In this document: positions 7,597 to 14,931 of the stretch, piece by piece
Layout of the letters: every line of letters begins with the position of its first letter
Numbering within the stretch: position 1 is the stretch's first letter
Assembly: GCF_003635045.1 (NCBI RefSeq)
Contig: NZ_RBXT01000001.1
Span: 2,418,001 to 2,482,000, forward strand
Origin: Terracoccus luteus
GTDB taxonomy: Bacteria; Actinomycetota; Actinomycetes; Actinomycetales; Dermatophilaceae
Reading direction: 5' to 3'
Length of the DNA stretch: 64,000 bases
Position numbers and translations under genes: made by a program
Notes under the pieces: model-generated
What the model saw: the letters and a program-made list of their open reading frames with translations, nothing else
Told to the model about the DNA's origin: nothing
Databases searched by the model: none

Positions 7597-8724
7597 CTAC
7601 TCAGGGGTCTTCTTCTGTCGCTTGGTCTTTGGCCCGGCAATACCATCAAGGACCCTTGATGCCAACGGATGCTTAAGGATTGCCAGCAGGCCAAGGACAT
7701 CAAGAAGATTCGAAGCCAGCGCGTACAACTCGGGGTCAGTCAAGTAGATCTGCGCAGATCCAAGCACCATCATCACCGCCACCCAGATTTGCAGGGCCAG
7801 GCGCTGCCGATTTACCTCAGCGGGATCGGTCTTGAAGAAAGCAGCGCCCTCGGTCTGCTCAGGGGTGATGGGATTCCTTGCGAGCTCGACGAGCCCGCGC
7901 ACAAGCGATGCTGGAGCAACTCGGGGGTAGGCCCCGGAGAGAGCAAGCGCCGCATTGGCGATGTCTGCGTAGAGGTCAGCCGCGCCTCGCGCAATGGCCC
8001 GCTCGTCGAGCCCCGCGGCGAAGCGAGGGGTCGCGCCACTGAACATGTCGCGCTGCCAGTCCGGCACCAGCGGCTTCTGGAACAACTGTCGCTGCCAGTC
8101 CGGCACCAGCGGCTTCTGGAACAACTGTCGCTGCCAGTCCGGCACCAGCGGCTTCTGGAACAACTGTCGCTGCCAGTCCGGCACCAGCGGCTTCTGGAAC
8201 AACTGACGCTGCCAGTCCGGCACCAGCGGCTTCTGGAACAACTGACGCTGCCAGTCCGGCACCAGCGGCTTCTGGAACAACTGACGCTGCCAGTCCGGCA
8301 CCAGCGGCTTCTGGAACAACTGACGCTGCCAGTCCGGCACCAGCGGCTTCTGGAACAACTGACGCTGCCAGTCCGGCACCAGCGGCTTCTGGAACAACTG
8401 ACGCTGCCAGTCCGGCACCAGCGGCTTCTGGAACAACTGACGCTGCCAGTCCGGCACCAGCGGCTTCTGGAACAACTGACGCTGCCAGTCCGGCACCAGC
8501 GGCTTCTGGAACAACTGACGCTGCCAGTCCGGCACCAGCGGCTTCTGGAACAACTGACGCTGCCAGTCCGGCACCAGCGGCTTCTGGAACAACTGACGCT
8601 GCCAGTCCGGCACCAGCCGGATCTGAAACAACTCGCGTTGCCAGTCCTTGCTCGTCACACCCAAGGCCTGCCGCGGCCAGTCCTTGGGGGCGCCGCGTCC
8701 TGAGCCGCTGTGTTCCGTAGTCAT
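7597..8724 (-). CDS. Tandem-repeat protein, (LVPDWQRQLFQKP)n plus C-terminal hydrophobic domain
   Basis: 375 residues. A short N-terminus (MTTEHSGSGRGAPKDWPRQ) with one diverged unit leads into 14 identical 13-residue units LVPDWQRQLFQKP, flanked by partly diverged units on each side. A unique domain of about 165 residues follows, containing two hydrophobic stretches (LALQIWVAVMMVLGSAQIYL and LYALASNLLDVLGLLAIL) and a Lys/Arg tail. The repeats would form short amphipathic Trp/Phe helices; the domain could sit at the membrane. I know no family with this unit. Divergent from the small-terminase-like gene. Amplified DNA identity points to very recent expansion. Function unknown. Confidence 0.7.
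   Translation of the reverse strand: MTTEHSGSGRGAPKDWPRQALGVTSKDWQRELFQIRLVPDWQRQLFQKPLVPDWQRQLFQKPLVPDWQRQLFQKPLVPDWQRQLFQKPLVPDWQRQLFQKPLVPDWQRQLFQKPLVPDWQRQLFQKPLVPDWQRQLFQKPLVPDWQRQLFQKPLVPDWQRQLFQKPLVPDWQRQLFQKPLVPDWQRQLFQKPLVPDWQRQLFQKPLVPDWQRQLFQKPLVPDWQRDMFSGATPRFAAGLDERAIARGAADLYADIANAALALSGAYPRVAPASLVRGLVELARNPITPEQTEGAAFFKTDPAEVNRQRLALQIWVAVMMVLGSAQIYLTDPELYALASNLLDVLGLLAILKHPLASRVLDGIAGPKTKRQKKTPE
8051..8635. repeat. 39-bp tandem repeat array inside the repeat-protein gene
   Basis: Fourteen 39-bp units begin every 39 nt from 8051 to 8558 and are identical except for one silent position: T at 8089, 8128 and 8167, A in later units (CGA versus CGT arginine). The unit at 8597 is partly diverged and the one at 8636 is strongly diverged. 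Head-to-tail without spacers, so not CRISPR. The phase of 13 codons is preserved. Confidence 0.95.
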
Positions 8725-8973
8725 CTCGTCCGCCCATTCCGACGTTCTCTCTGTTCAAGATCATGCACGACATCGATAGGAGGGTGACCCAACCCGCACA
8801 TCGTGTCGGCCGGTAACGCCGCAGCCTCCCCCTTCGCCAGGACCGCGTCGAGCAACCCCTCCCGTACCCCCTCCCCCAGGGGCTCCCTCCCTATCGGTCC
8901 GCTCAGCAAGACGGGGTGCCTGCTAGCAGGCCTCCTGATTTCCCAACCCTTCAACGCAAAGAATCGAGCTTTC

Positions 8974-9417
8974 ATGAGTACAAATGCGAACCGCGACGAC
9001 CCTTTCCAGCCTCCCCACGTCGCCGACTCCCTATCGACAGCGCAAGACACAGAAACTGATCCGCTATCCGCGTGGAGCCTTCCCGAGCATTGGGGTGACG
9101 AGGCCCGAGATTCGTTCGCCGAGGTATTGGCCCACATGCCTAACATCGAAGGTCCGGACCTCAATGCCGCGCTCCAAGCCACGGAGATGGTGGACACCGC
9201 TACGCGACTAGACCGCGTGGCACGCACCGCCCACTACATGACCAAAGGCTCTGCCGGACAAGACGTCCTCCACCCGGCGGCGGCAGAGGCTCGCCTCAAC
9301 CGCACTGCGGCCTCGGCTATCTTCGCGCGGCTCAACGGCGTCGCCCACGGCGCCCTCACTGCCAGCGATCGAGTACGCATGGCGGCACGTGTCCGGTGGA
9401 GCGGCGGCCACCGATGA
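8974..9417 (+). CDS. Small-terminase (P27-like) family protein
   Basis: 147 residues from ATG 8974 (MSTNANRDDPFQPPHVADSL). The frame is open further upstream, but that part is Ser/Pro-rich and looks non-coding. The pattern of a helical core (NAALQATEMVDTATRLDRVA), a small loop, then VLHPAAAEARLNRTAASAIF matches phage P27-type terminase small subunits, which bind pac/cos DNA; such genes also occur in non-phage islands. Stop overlaps the next start (ATGA), so the pair is translationally coupled. No large terminase is present, so this is probably a remnant or has a new role. Confidence 0.5.
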   Translation: MSTNANRDDPFQPPHVADSLSTAQDTETDPLSAWSLPEHWGDEARDSFAEVLAHMPNIEGPDLNAALQATEMVDTATRLDRVARTAHYMTKGSAGQDVLHPAAAEARLNRTAASAIFARLNGVAHGALTASDRVRMAARVRWSGGHR

Positions 9418-9731
9418 CGAGACGTCCGCCATCGAATCCAAGTGCCCAGAGTGTTGGCGCCGCCTCAATTGACGTCCCCGGCCCCGATCTTCCCCCGATC
9501 GCCCTACCCGCTCGGGGCGATTGGAATCTGTCGAACGTCTACGCCCTGGCAAGTGCCTACGCTGACGAGCTGGTGTCCAGTGCTGTTGACAGGGAAGACT
9601 ATTGGAGCCCGACAACCAGGAAATGGCTCAGGCTCCAGGCCCTGGCCATATACGCCCTAATCCGCCACCTGGACGGCAGCACGTCCCGGTTGCAGCAGCA
9701 AGACCTACGTGGGCGCGCATTCGGCGACTAA
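9414..9731 (+). CDS. Hypothetical protein coupled to the terminase-like gene
   Basis: 105 residues from ATG 9414, overlapping the upstream stop by 4 nt. The N-terminus is Pro/Ser-rich, followed by a helical domain (NVYALASAYADELVSSAVDR, then KWLRLQALAIYALIRHLDGS). No recognised family. Its end overlaps the convergent HEPN gene by 27 nt. Codon bias is weaker than in the backbone. Confidence 0.55.
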   Translation: MTRRPPSNPSAQSVGAASIDVPGPDLPPIALPARGDWNLSNVYALASAYADELVSSAVDREDYWSPTTRKWLRLQALAIYALIRHLDGSTSRLQQQDLRGRAFGD

Positions 9732-10427
9732 CTCAACCTCTGGCTGAACCGTACGCCGTAGGGCTTCAGCCTTGCGATCGAGTCGCTTACTCATGGCCGA
9801 CAAAAAGGCGATGTAGCGGTTGACGTCAGACACAGTGGGCCGCCGCGACAAGTCGCCGTGCGAAATGTCGTTACGGCACTTGACTACGTCGGTCAGGCTG
9901 AGTCTGATGTTGACGGGCAGCGTCTCACCGTCGGCATCAGGAACGTCAATGTCACCATCACACACATTGCCTTTGCTACCCATGAGGACGAACAGTCGGT
10001 CAATGGTCAGGCCATATGCATTCGTGACCTCGCGGGACAGCGTTGCCGACTTCAGAGTCCCTGGAGGAGGCTTGGCAGAATCGTTCCATAGCGCCATTAG
10101 CGGCGTTAGCTTGCGCAGAAGCGTCGCCCGTTGCGCCGCATCATTGCTTTCCACAATTTCATTCAAGCGCGGGATTGTGTGGAGCTCTCGTAGGCCATTG
10201 GGGATTTGGCGAGATTCCAAAGTCCCTGAATCAAGTAGGTCTACGAAGTCCTCAGCAATTGCCTTGAGGAAGCTTTCGAAATGGCTGACGAGCAGCACAA
10301 CGCTCGCCCGATAGACAGCATTGTTTTGCTCGACAGTTGGCAAATCCTCCTCGACATGCTCAGAGGTGAGCCCAAGAAGCAGTCGGACTTCGGACACGCC
10401 GAGCTCGAATTGATCGATCGTACTCAT
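9705..10427 (-). CDS. HEPN-domain putative RNase (MAE_28990/RiboL-PSP-like)
   Basis: 240 residues from ATG 10427. The all-helical body (VYRASVVLLVSHFESFLKAI) and the motif RNDISHG near residue 194 give the R-x4-H signature of metal-independent HEPN ribonucleases; the preceding VSHFESF segment is typical of the RiboL-PSP/MAE_28990 HEPN group. Such proteins act as toxins or effectors in toxin-antitoxin and abortive infection modules. Begins 13 nt after the DUF262 gene, so they form one operon. AT-richer codons than neighbours show foreign origin. Nuclease activity is inferred from the motif. Confidence 0.75.
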   Translation of the reverse strand: MSTIDQFELGVSEVRLLLGLTSEHVEEDLPTVEQNNAVYRASVVLLVSHFESFLKAIAEDFVDLLDSGTLESRQIPNGLRELHTIPRLNEIVESNDAAQRATLLRKLTPLMALWNDSAKPPPGTLKSATLSREVTNAYGLTIDRLFVLMGSKGNVCDGDIDVPDADGETLPVNIRLSLTDVVKCRNDISHGDLSRRPTVSDVNRYIAFLSAMSKRLDRKAEALRRTVQPEVELVAECAPT

Positions 10428-10440
10428 TTCAGAAGCCGAA

Positions 10441-11607
10441 TCAAGATTTGGCGCTAGGTGAATCGGGTAGGCCGAGACCCTCTGGCAGGTTGACCCGTAC
10501 GCCGCTTGAGCGGAGGCGATCCGCGACAACCCCAACCCGGTAGAGCATCCGTTGGCGATCCGCCGTGGCTCTCCCGATGGCTGTTCGGAATTCCTCCTCG
10601 CCCACGATGTCCTGCACCAAGCCTCGCAGCTCAGCCTTCTTGGCCTCATCGATCCCGTCGAGCTCGGCAAAGGCGAAGGGCACCATGAAGGCGTCGAACA
10701 TCGCCTTATTGACCACGTTCTTTGAGCCTGGGACTCGGAAGGGGGCGCTCCCAAGGACATCATGAACGGTTCTACACGTGTGCTCGAAGAGCGTCTCTAG
10801 TCTGCCTTCAGGAGTCAGACTTCGGTTGGTTCGCATATACGTGTTGAGAAACTGGCGCAGAGGGGGCTTATATGCCTGAAGCCCCTCCGTCAGTGAGAAG
10901 AACCTGAGAATAAGCTCTTCGAAGTCCATTCGCCTATTGCTCGAGGTGCCAAGAAGGTCAATGAAGTATCCCTTGGTTGCAAGAACCTTGAGCGCGTCAT
11001 TGAACGAGCCGCGATATACGGAGTTCCTAAGCTCTTGCGCCGTCAGCGTCGCGGCGCCCGTATTGAGGCGCTCGAAGACGTCAAACTTGATGTCGGGATT
11101 GCTGTCTTCGGTGATCACGATACAGCGAATGGTTCGATTCTCCAGACGCCGCTGGTCGCGTGGAGCAAGCTCCGAAAACTTCTTCCCGTCGAGTTCTGAG
11201 AGCACCGAAAGGCCACTCAGCGCGAAGTGGCCTTCCAGGTAGTTCTTGATCGTGGTGAGGCGCTGCAATCCGTCGATGACTTCATAACTGCCATTTTCAT
11301 CTTCGGCGAAGTAGCAAACAGGAATCGGCACGTTGAGCAAAAGGGACTCAATCAGCCGACTGGCCTTCCCAGAGTCCCAAACATACTTGCGTTGATATTC
11401 GATACTGAGCTTGATTCGACCGTTCTGAATATCCGTGCTGATACTCTTCACGCCCAAGTCATAGGGCTGCGTCACCAGTTTGCGCTCATCCGCAGAAAGA
11501 TCTAGCGCCTCGGCCTGTTCTTTCGACGGCTCATAGTCTTCCGCCTCGTCATCTTCCGCCTCCACATCCACGTAGGCTTCGGATGTCACGTTCGGGTCCT
11601 CAGACAA
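10441..11607 (-). CDS. DUF262 (GmrS/ParB-like) domain protein
   Basis: 388 residues from TTG 11607, which has GGGAG five bases upstream; the longer frame to 11,709 lacks a better start. After an acidic N-terminus come the DUF262 hallmarks: QRKYVWD, the DGxQRxxT motif in YEVIDGLQRLTTIKNYLEG, and FERLNTGAATLTAQELRN. The domain is the nucleotide-dependent sensor/nuclease part of GmrSD-type and related defence proteins; the DUF1524 HNH domain found in GmrD is absent here, so the partner HEPN protein likely supplies the nuclease. Operon of two with 9705-10427. Codon use is clearly foreign. Confidence 0.8.
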   Translation of the reverse strand: MSEDPNVTSEAYVDVEAEDDEAEDYEPSKEQAEALDLSADERKLVTQPYDLGVKSISTDIQNGRIKLSIEYQRKYVWDSGKASRLIESLLLNVPIPVCYFAEDENGSYEVIDGLQRLTTIKNYLEGHFALSGLSVLSELDGKKFSELAPRDQRRLENRTIRCIVITEDSNPDIKFDVFERLNTGAATLTAQELRNSVYRGSFNDALKVLATKGYFIDLLGTSSNRRMDFEELILRFFSLTEGLQAYKPPLRQFLNTYMRTNRSLTPEGRLETLFEHTCRTVHDVLGSAPFRVPGSKNVVNKAMFDAFMVPFAFAELDGIDEAKKAELRGLVQDIVGEEEFRTAIGRATADRQRMLYRVGVVADRLRSSGVRVNLPEGLGLPDSPSAKS

Positions 11608-11666
11608 GATGTCTCCCTGTTCGTATGAGTGGCGCCCGGCGAGCCGAAGGCGTGTTGTGTGCCGAG

Positions 11667-12566
11667 TCAAACTACCAATGCTTGCTTCGTCTCGGAGGCA
11701 TGGACACAAGCGACTGACTCAGACGATCTGAGCGGAAGGCGGCGAGCCGCCCGCGTGGTCTGCTTCGAGCAAGGAATCTCTGTGATTGTGCTCACCGTGA
11801 CACGTGCGACGGCGACGACGATGCCGTCGACGAAGCGGCTCAGGCTCATCAGGCCCGTGCGGTCGGCCAGACCCTGCAGCGCGGTCGGCAGGTTGGCCCC
11901 GGCGCGGGCGTCGGCGAGACAGCGGCGCAGCTCGCCCGACAGCTCACCGTGCGAGAGCCGACAGACCCGTTCGAGGGCACCGGTGGCACCCTCCCCCGCG
12001 CTCACCGCGAGGGCGAGCAGCTCGGCGATGGTGGGGAACTCGTTGAGCATGCGCACCTCGCGCCGCCGCGCCGAGACCGACAGCGCGTTGTCGCGCAGCA
12101 CGACCCCGAGGCCGACGCAGATGAGGGTCGTGAGCACGAGGACGGGGACGGACAGCCGTTGCCGGCTGACCGCGACGAGGCCGGTGGTGACGAGCCCCGC
12201 GAGACCGCCGAGCGTCCCCCACAGCACCTGCTCGGCCCGGAAGCGCTCGACGTCGGCCGCCCGGCCTGCCCGCAGCTGCCGTCTCACGACGGACGGCGCG
12301 CCGCCGAGCACCCGCTCGATGACGGAGCCCACACGGGCGACATACGGCGCGAGCAGCTCGCCGAAGCCGAAGGGTCCGCGGGCGGGTGCCGCCGACGCGA
12401 GCAGCGACGACGGCCTCGGGGTGTCGCGCAGGTAGGGCTCGAGGCGGTCGTCGAGGGTCGGACGTCTGCGGGCCGGCAGCCCGGCGACGATCAGCGACAG
12501 GCCCGCGAGCAGGACGATGCCCAGCACCGCGCCGGTCCACGACCACTCGGTCGCCAGGCCGGTCAT
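11667..12566 (-). pseudogene. TadC-like pilus membrane protein, C-terminus lost
   Basis: Type II secretion F-domain protein of the Flp/Tad pilus platform. The first 251 codons are good TadC sequence (SVIERVLGGAP, MLNEFPTIAELLALAVSAGE, LADRTGLMSLSRFVDGIVVA). At about 11,812 the homology stops just where the conserved ERGTPL region and the last two membrane helices should follow, and the frame ends in 48 unrelated residues. The break is the right edge of the island. ATG overlaps the tadB stop (ATGA). The pilus platform is therefore probably non-functional. Confidence 0.8.
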
Positions 12567-13435
12567 CGCAGCACCCTCTCCTCGTCAGGGAGCCGCCCGA
12601 CCCAGACCATCACCCGGTACGCGAGGACGGACAGGGCGGCGCCGATGGCGAGGATGAGCCAACCCGTCGGTGCCGAGTAGGCGCGCAGCGACTCACCCCG
12701 CAGGGCGAGCATGGCCAGGACCAGCCACGGCGCGGCGACGGCCAGCCGGGCGGCGTTGACGGTCCAGCCCTGTCGGGTCTCGAGCTCGGCGCGGGTGTGG
12801 GCGTCCTCACGCAGGAACGTCGAGAGCGTGCGGAGCAGTCGACCGAGGTCGCTGCCACCGACCTCACGGGCGATGCGGAGGGACTCGACCATGCGGTCGG
12901 CGACCGGGTCGCTGAGCCGCTCCTTGAGACGGTCGAGACAGTCGTGGAAGCGGCCGGTGGCGCGGTAGTCCTCGGCGAAGGCGACGAACGCCGGGCGCAG
13001 CTCGACCGGTCCGTGCACCGACAGCTGCGACAGCGCCTCCGGCAGGGCCAGACCGGCCCGGACGCCGGAGGTGATGTTGTCGACGGCGTCGGGCCACAGG
13101 TCGCGCATTTTGTTGCGACGGTCACGGGCGCGCATGCGCACGAGCGAGATCGGGACCGCACCGGACATGACCGCGAAGCACAGGGCGACGGGCAGGACCC
13201 TCGTCAGCACCACGCCGAGGGCGAGGACGAGCAGGAAGAGGACGACCGAGCCCACGAGGACGTTCACGGGTGTGACGGACGGGTAGCCCGCCTGGGGCAG
13301 GTGGTCCTGCAGCTCGGACGCGAACCGGCTGCGTTGCCGGCCCCGTCCGACGCCGGGGTCGGTGGGCCAGAAGGACCAGTAGATGCAGAAGACGCCGGCG
13401 CCGAGCAGCAGACCGACGGCGAGCGGCGAGCTCAC
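12563..13435 (-). CDS. TadB-like Flp pilus assembly membrane protein
   Basis: 290 residues with N-terminal membrane helices (LAVGLLLGAGVFCIYWSFW, VNVLVGSVVLFLLVLALGVV), a cytoplasmic T2SF domain (AVDNITSGVRAGLALPEALS, then VADRMVESLRIAREVGGSDL) and C-terminal helices. It would pair with TadC to form the inner membrane platform that TadA drives. GTG start overlapping the tadA stop (GTGA). Intact, but its partner tadC and any pilin are missing, so it is probably without function now. Confidence 0.85.
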   Translation of the reverse strand: MSSPLAVGLLLGAGVFCIYWSFWPTDPGVGRGRQRSRFASELQDHLPQAGYPSVTPVNVLVGSVVLFLLVLALGVVLTRVLPVALCFAVMSGAVPISLVRMRARDRRNKMRDLWPDAVDNITSGVRAGLALPEALSQLSVHGPVELRPAFVAFAEDYRATGRFHDCLDRLKERLSDPVADRMVESLRIAREVGGSDLGRLLRTLSTFLREDAHTRAELETRQGWTVNAARLAVAAPWLVLAMLALRGESLRAYSAPTGWLILAIGAALSVLAYRVMVWVGRLPDEERVLR

Positions 13436-14673
13436 GGGTCCTCCTGCGTCAGCAGGGCGGTCACGTCGTAGCCCGCCCGCTCGAAGGCCTCACGGCGGGG
13501 CGGGTACCCGTCGGCTCGCCGCAGCCGTCCGCCCCGGGTGACGAACAGGTCGGCGATCTCGATGACGTCGCCCTCGGCCCGGCCGGGGACGCCGACGATC
13601 TCGCGGACCCGACGCACACCGTCGCGCTCGAGGGCGACGTGGACCACGATGTCGACCGACGCGGCCACCGTCGGGACGACGAAGCGGCTCGACACGTTCT
13701 CACCCGCGAGCAACGGCAGCGTGCACATCTTTACGACCGCCTCGCGGGCGCTGTTGGCGTGCACGGTGCACATCCCGGGCACCCCGCTGTTCAACGCGAT
13801 GAGCAGGTCGAGGCTCTCCTCCTGTCGCACCTCGCCGACGATGATGCGGGAGGGGCGCATGCGCAGGGCCTCCTTGACGAGGCGGCGCAGCGGGACCTCG
13901 CCCGTTCCCTCCAGGCTCGGCTGCCGGCACTGCATCGCGGCGACGTCGCGCAGGGGGATCTTGAGCTCGAACACCTCCTCGCACGTGATGACCCGCTCGC
14001 GCGGCGGGATCGCGGCGGCCAGGCAGTTGAGGAGCGTCGTCTTCCCTGCCTGGGTGCCTCCCGCCACGAGGACGTTGAGCCCGCTCGCGACGGCGGCGCC
14101 GAGGAACGACGCCGCCTGTCGCGTCAGCGAACCCAGCCGCACGAGGTCGTCGAGATGGTCGGCCTTGACAACGAACTTGCGGATATTGACCTGCCAGTGC
14201 GTCCTCGCGATGTCGGGGATGACGACGTGCAGGCGTGACCCGTCGGACAACGTCGCGTCGACGAAGGGGGAGCTGAGGTCGACCCGCCGGCCCGACGCCC
14301 GCAGCATCCGCTCGACGAGGTCGCGCACCTCGTCGGCGGTGAGGATCGTCGGCGTCAGCTCGGAGACACCGCCCCTCGCGACGAACACCTGAGAGGGCGA
14401 GTTGACCCAGATCTCCTCGACCGCCGGGTCGTCGAAGTACTGCTGCAGTGGACCGTAGCCGGCGACGACGGCCATGATCGCGTGCACCGCGACCCGCGGG
14501 TCCCCCAGCGCGGGCAGACCGCCGTGCAGCGATCGTTCGTCGTAGTCCTGCACCGCGTCCTGCACGAGCCGGTGCACGTCGGCCGCGTCGTGGGCCGGGT
14601 CGAGCCCGGACCGTCGGATGAGCTCGCGCACCTCGCCCTCGACATGGCGCACGGCATCGGTCGTCGACACCAT
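13432..14673 (-). CDS. tadA: CpaF/TadA-type secretion ATPase
   Basis: 413-residue hexameric AAA-like ATPase that powers Tad pilus assembly. An N-terminal domain precedes the core: Walker A GGTQAGKTT, the Asp-box VITCEEVFELKIP, the RPSRIIVGEVRQEESLDLLI Walker B region, and HANSAREAV with the conserved His box. ATG 14673 follows a G-rich ribosome site. First gene of the leftward tad operon; 258 nt of divergent promoter region separates it from the FtsK-type gene. No TadZ or pilin gene is adjacent. Confidence 0.9.
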   Translation of the reverse strand: MVSTTDAVRHVEGEVRELIRRSGLDPAHDAADVHRLVQDAVQDYDERSLHGGLPALGDPRVAVHAIMAVVAGYGPLQQYFDDPAVEEIWVNSPSQVFVARGGVSELTPTILTADEVRDLVERMLRASGRRVDLSSPFVDATLSDGSRLHVVIPDIARTHWQVNIRKFVVKADHLDDLVRLGSLTRQAASFLGAAVASGLNVLVAGGTQAGKTTLLNCLAAAIPPRERVITCEEVFELKIPLRDVAAMQCRQPSLEGTGEVPLRRLVKEALRMRPSRIIVGEVRQEESLDLLIALNSGVPGMCTVHANSAREAVVKMCTLPLLAGENVSSRFVVPTVAASVDIVVHVALERDGVRRVREIVGVPGRAEGDVIEIADLFVTRGGRLRRADGYPPRREAFERAGYDVTALLTQEDP

Positions 14674-14931
14674 TCGACCCCCTGACTGGTCAATGGATGT
14701 GGCACATCATGCACAGGATCGGCCTCGGCGTCACCCGTTGCCGGCCTGCGGCGTCGCCCCGACCGGGCCCCCACGGCCCGTCCTCGACGACGTTGCGGTG
14801 GACCATAGCCCACCCTCTCGGCCCCGTGTCGAGAGTCGTCCACAGCTGTGGATGCCGTCGACGACCGTCGCGCCGGATGCGCTGGACTGTGATCCCGGAG
14901 CCGATCACACCGCGTCGAGGAGGGAGCCGAC

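Noticed and set aside
7230-7659. Continuation of the 6841 frame to 7,659
   Set aside because: Arg/Pro-rich nonsense that overlaps a better-supported gene at 7382-7573.
8051-8635. CRISPR array
   Set aside because: Units are head-to-tail without spacers, in frame with a protein and have no cas genes nearby.
7976-8773. Ala/Val-repeat protein in another frame of the 39-bp array
   Set aside because: Any frame of a 39-bp repeat stays open; only the DWQRQLF frame has unique, plausible flanking domains.
8803-8973. Upstream extension of the terminase-like gene to 8,803
   Set aside because: Ser/Pro-rich with no similarity to the family; ATG 8974 gives the usual length.
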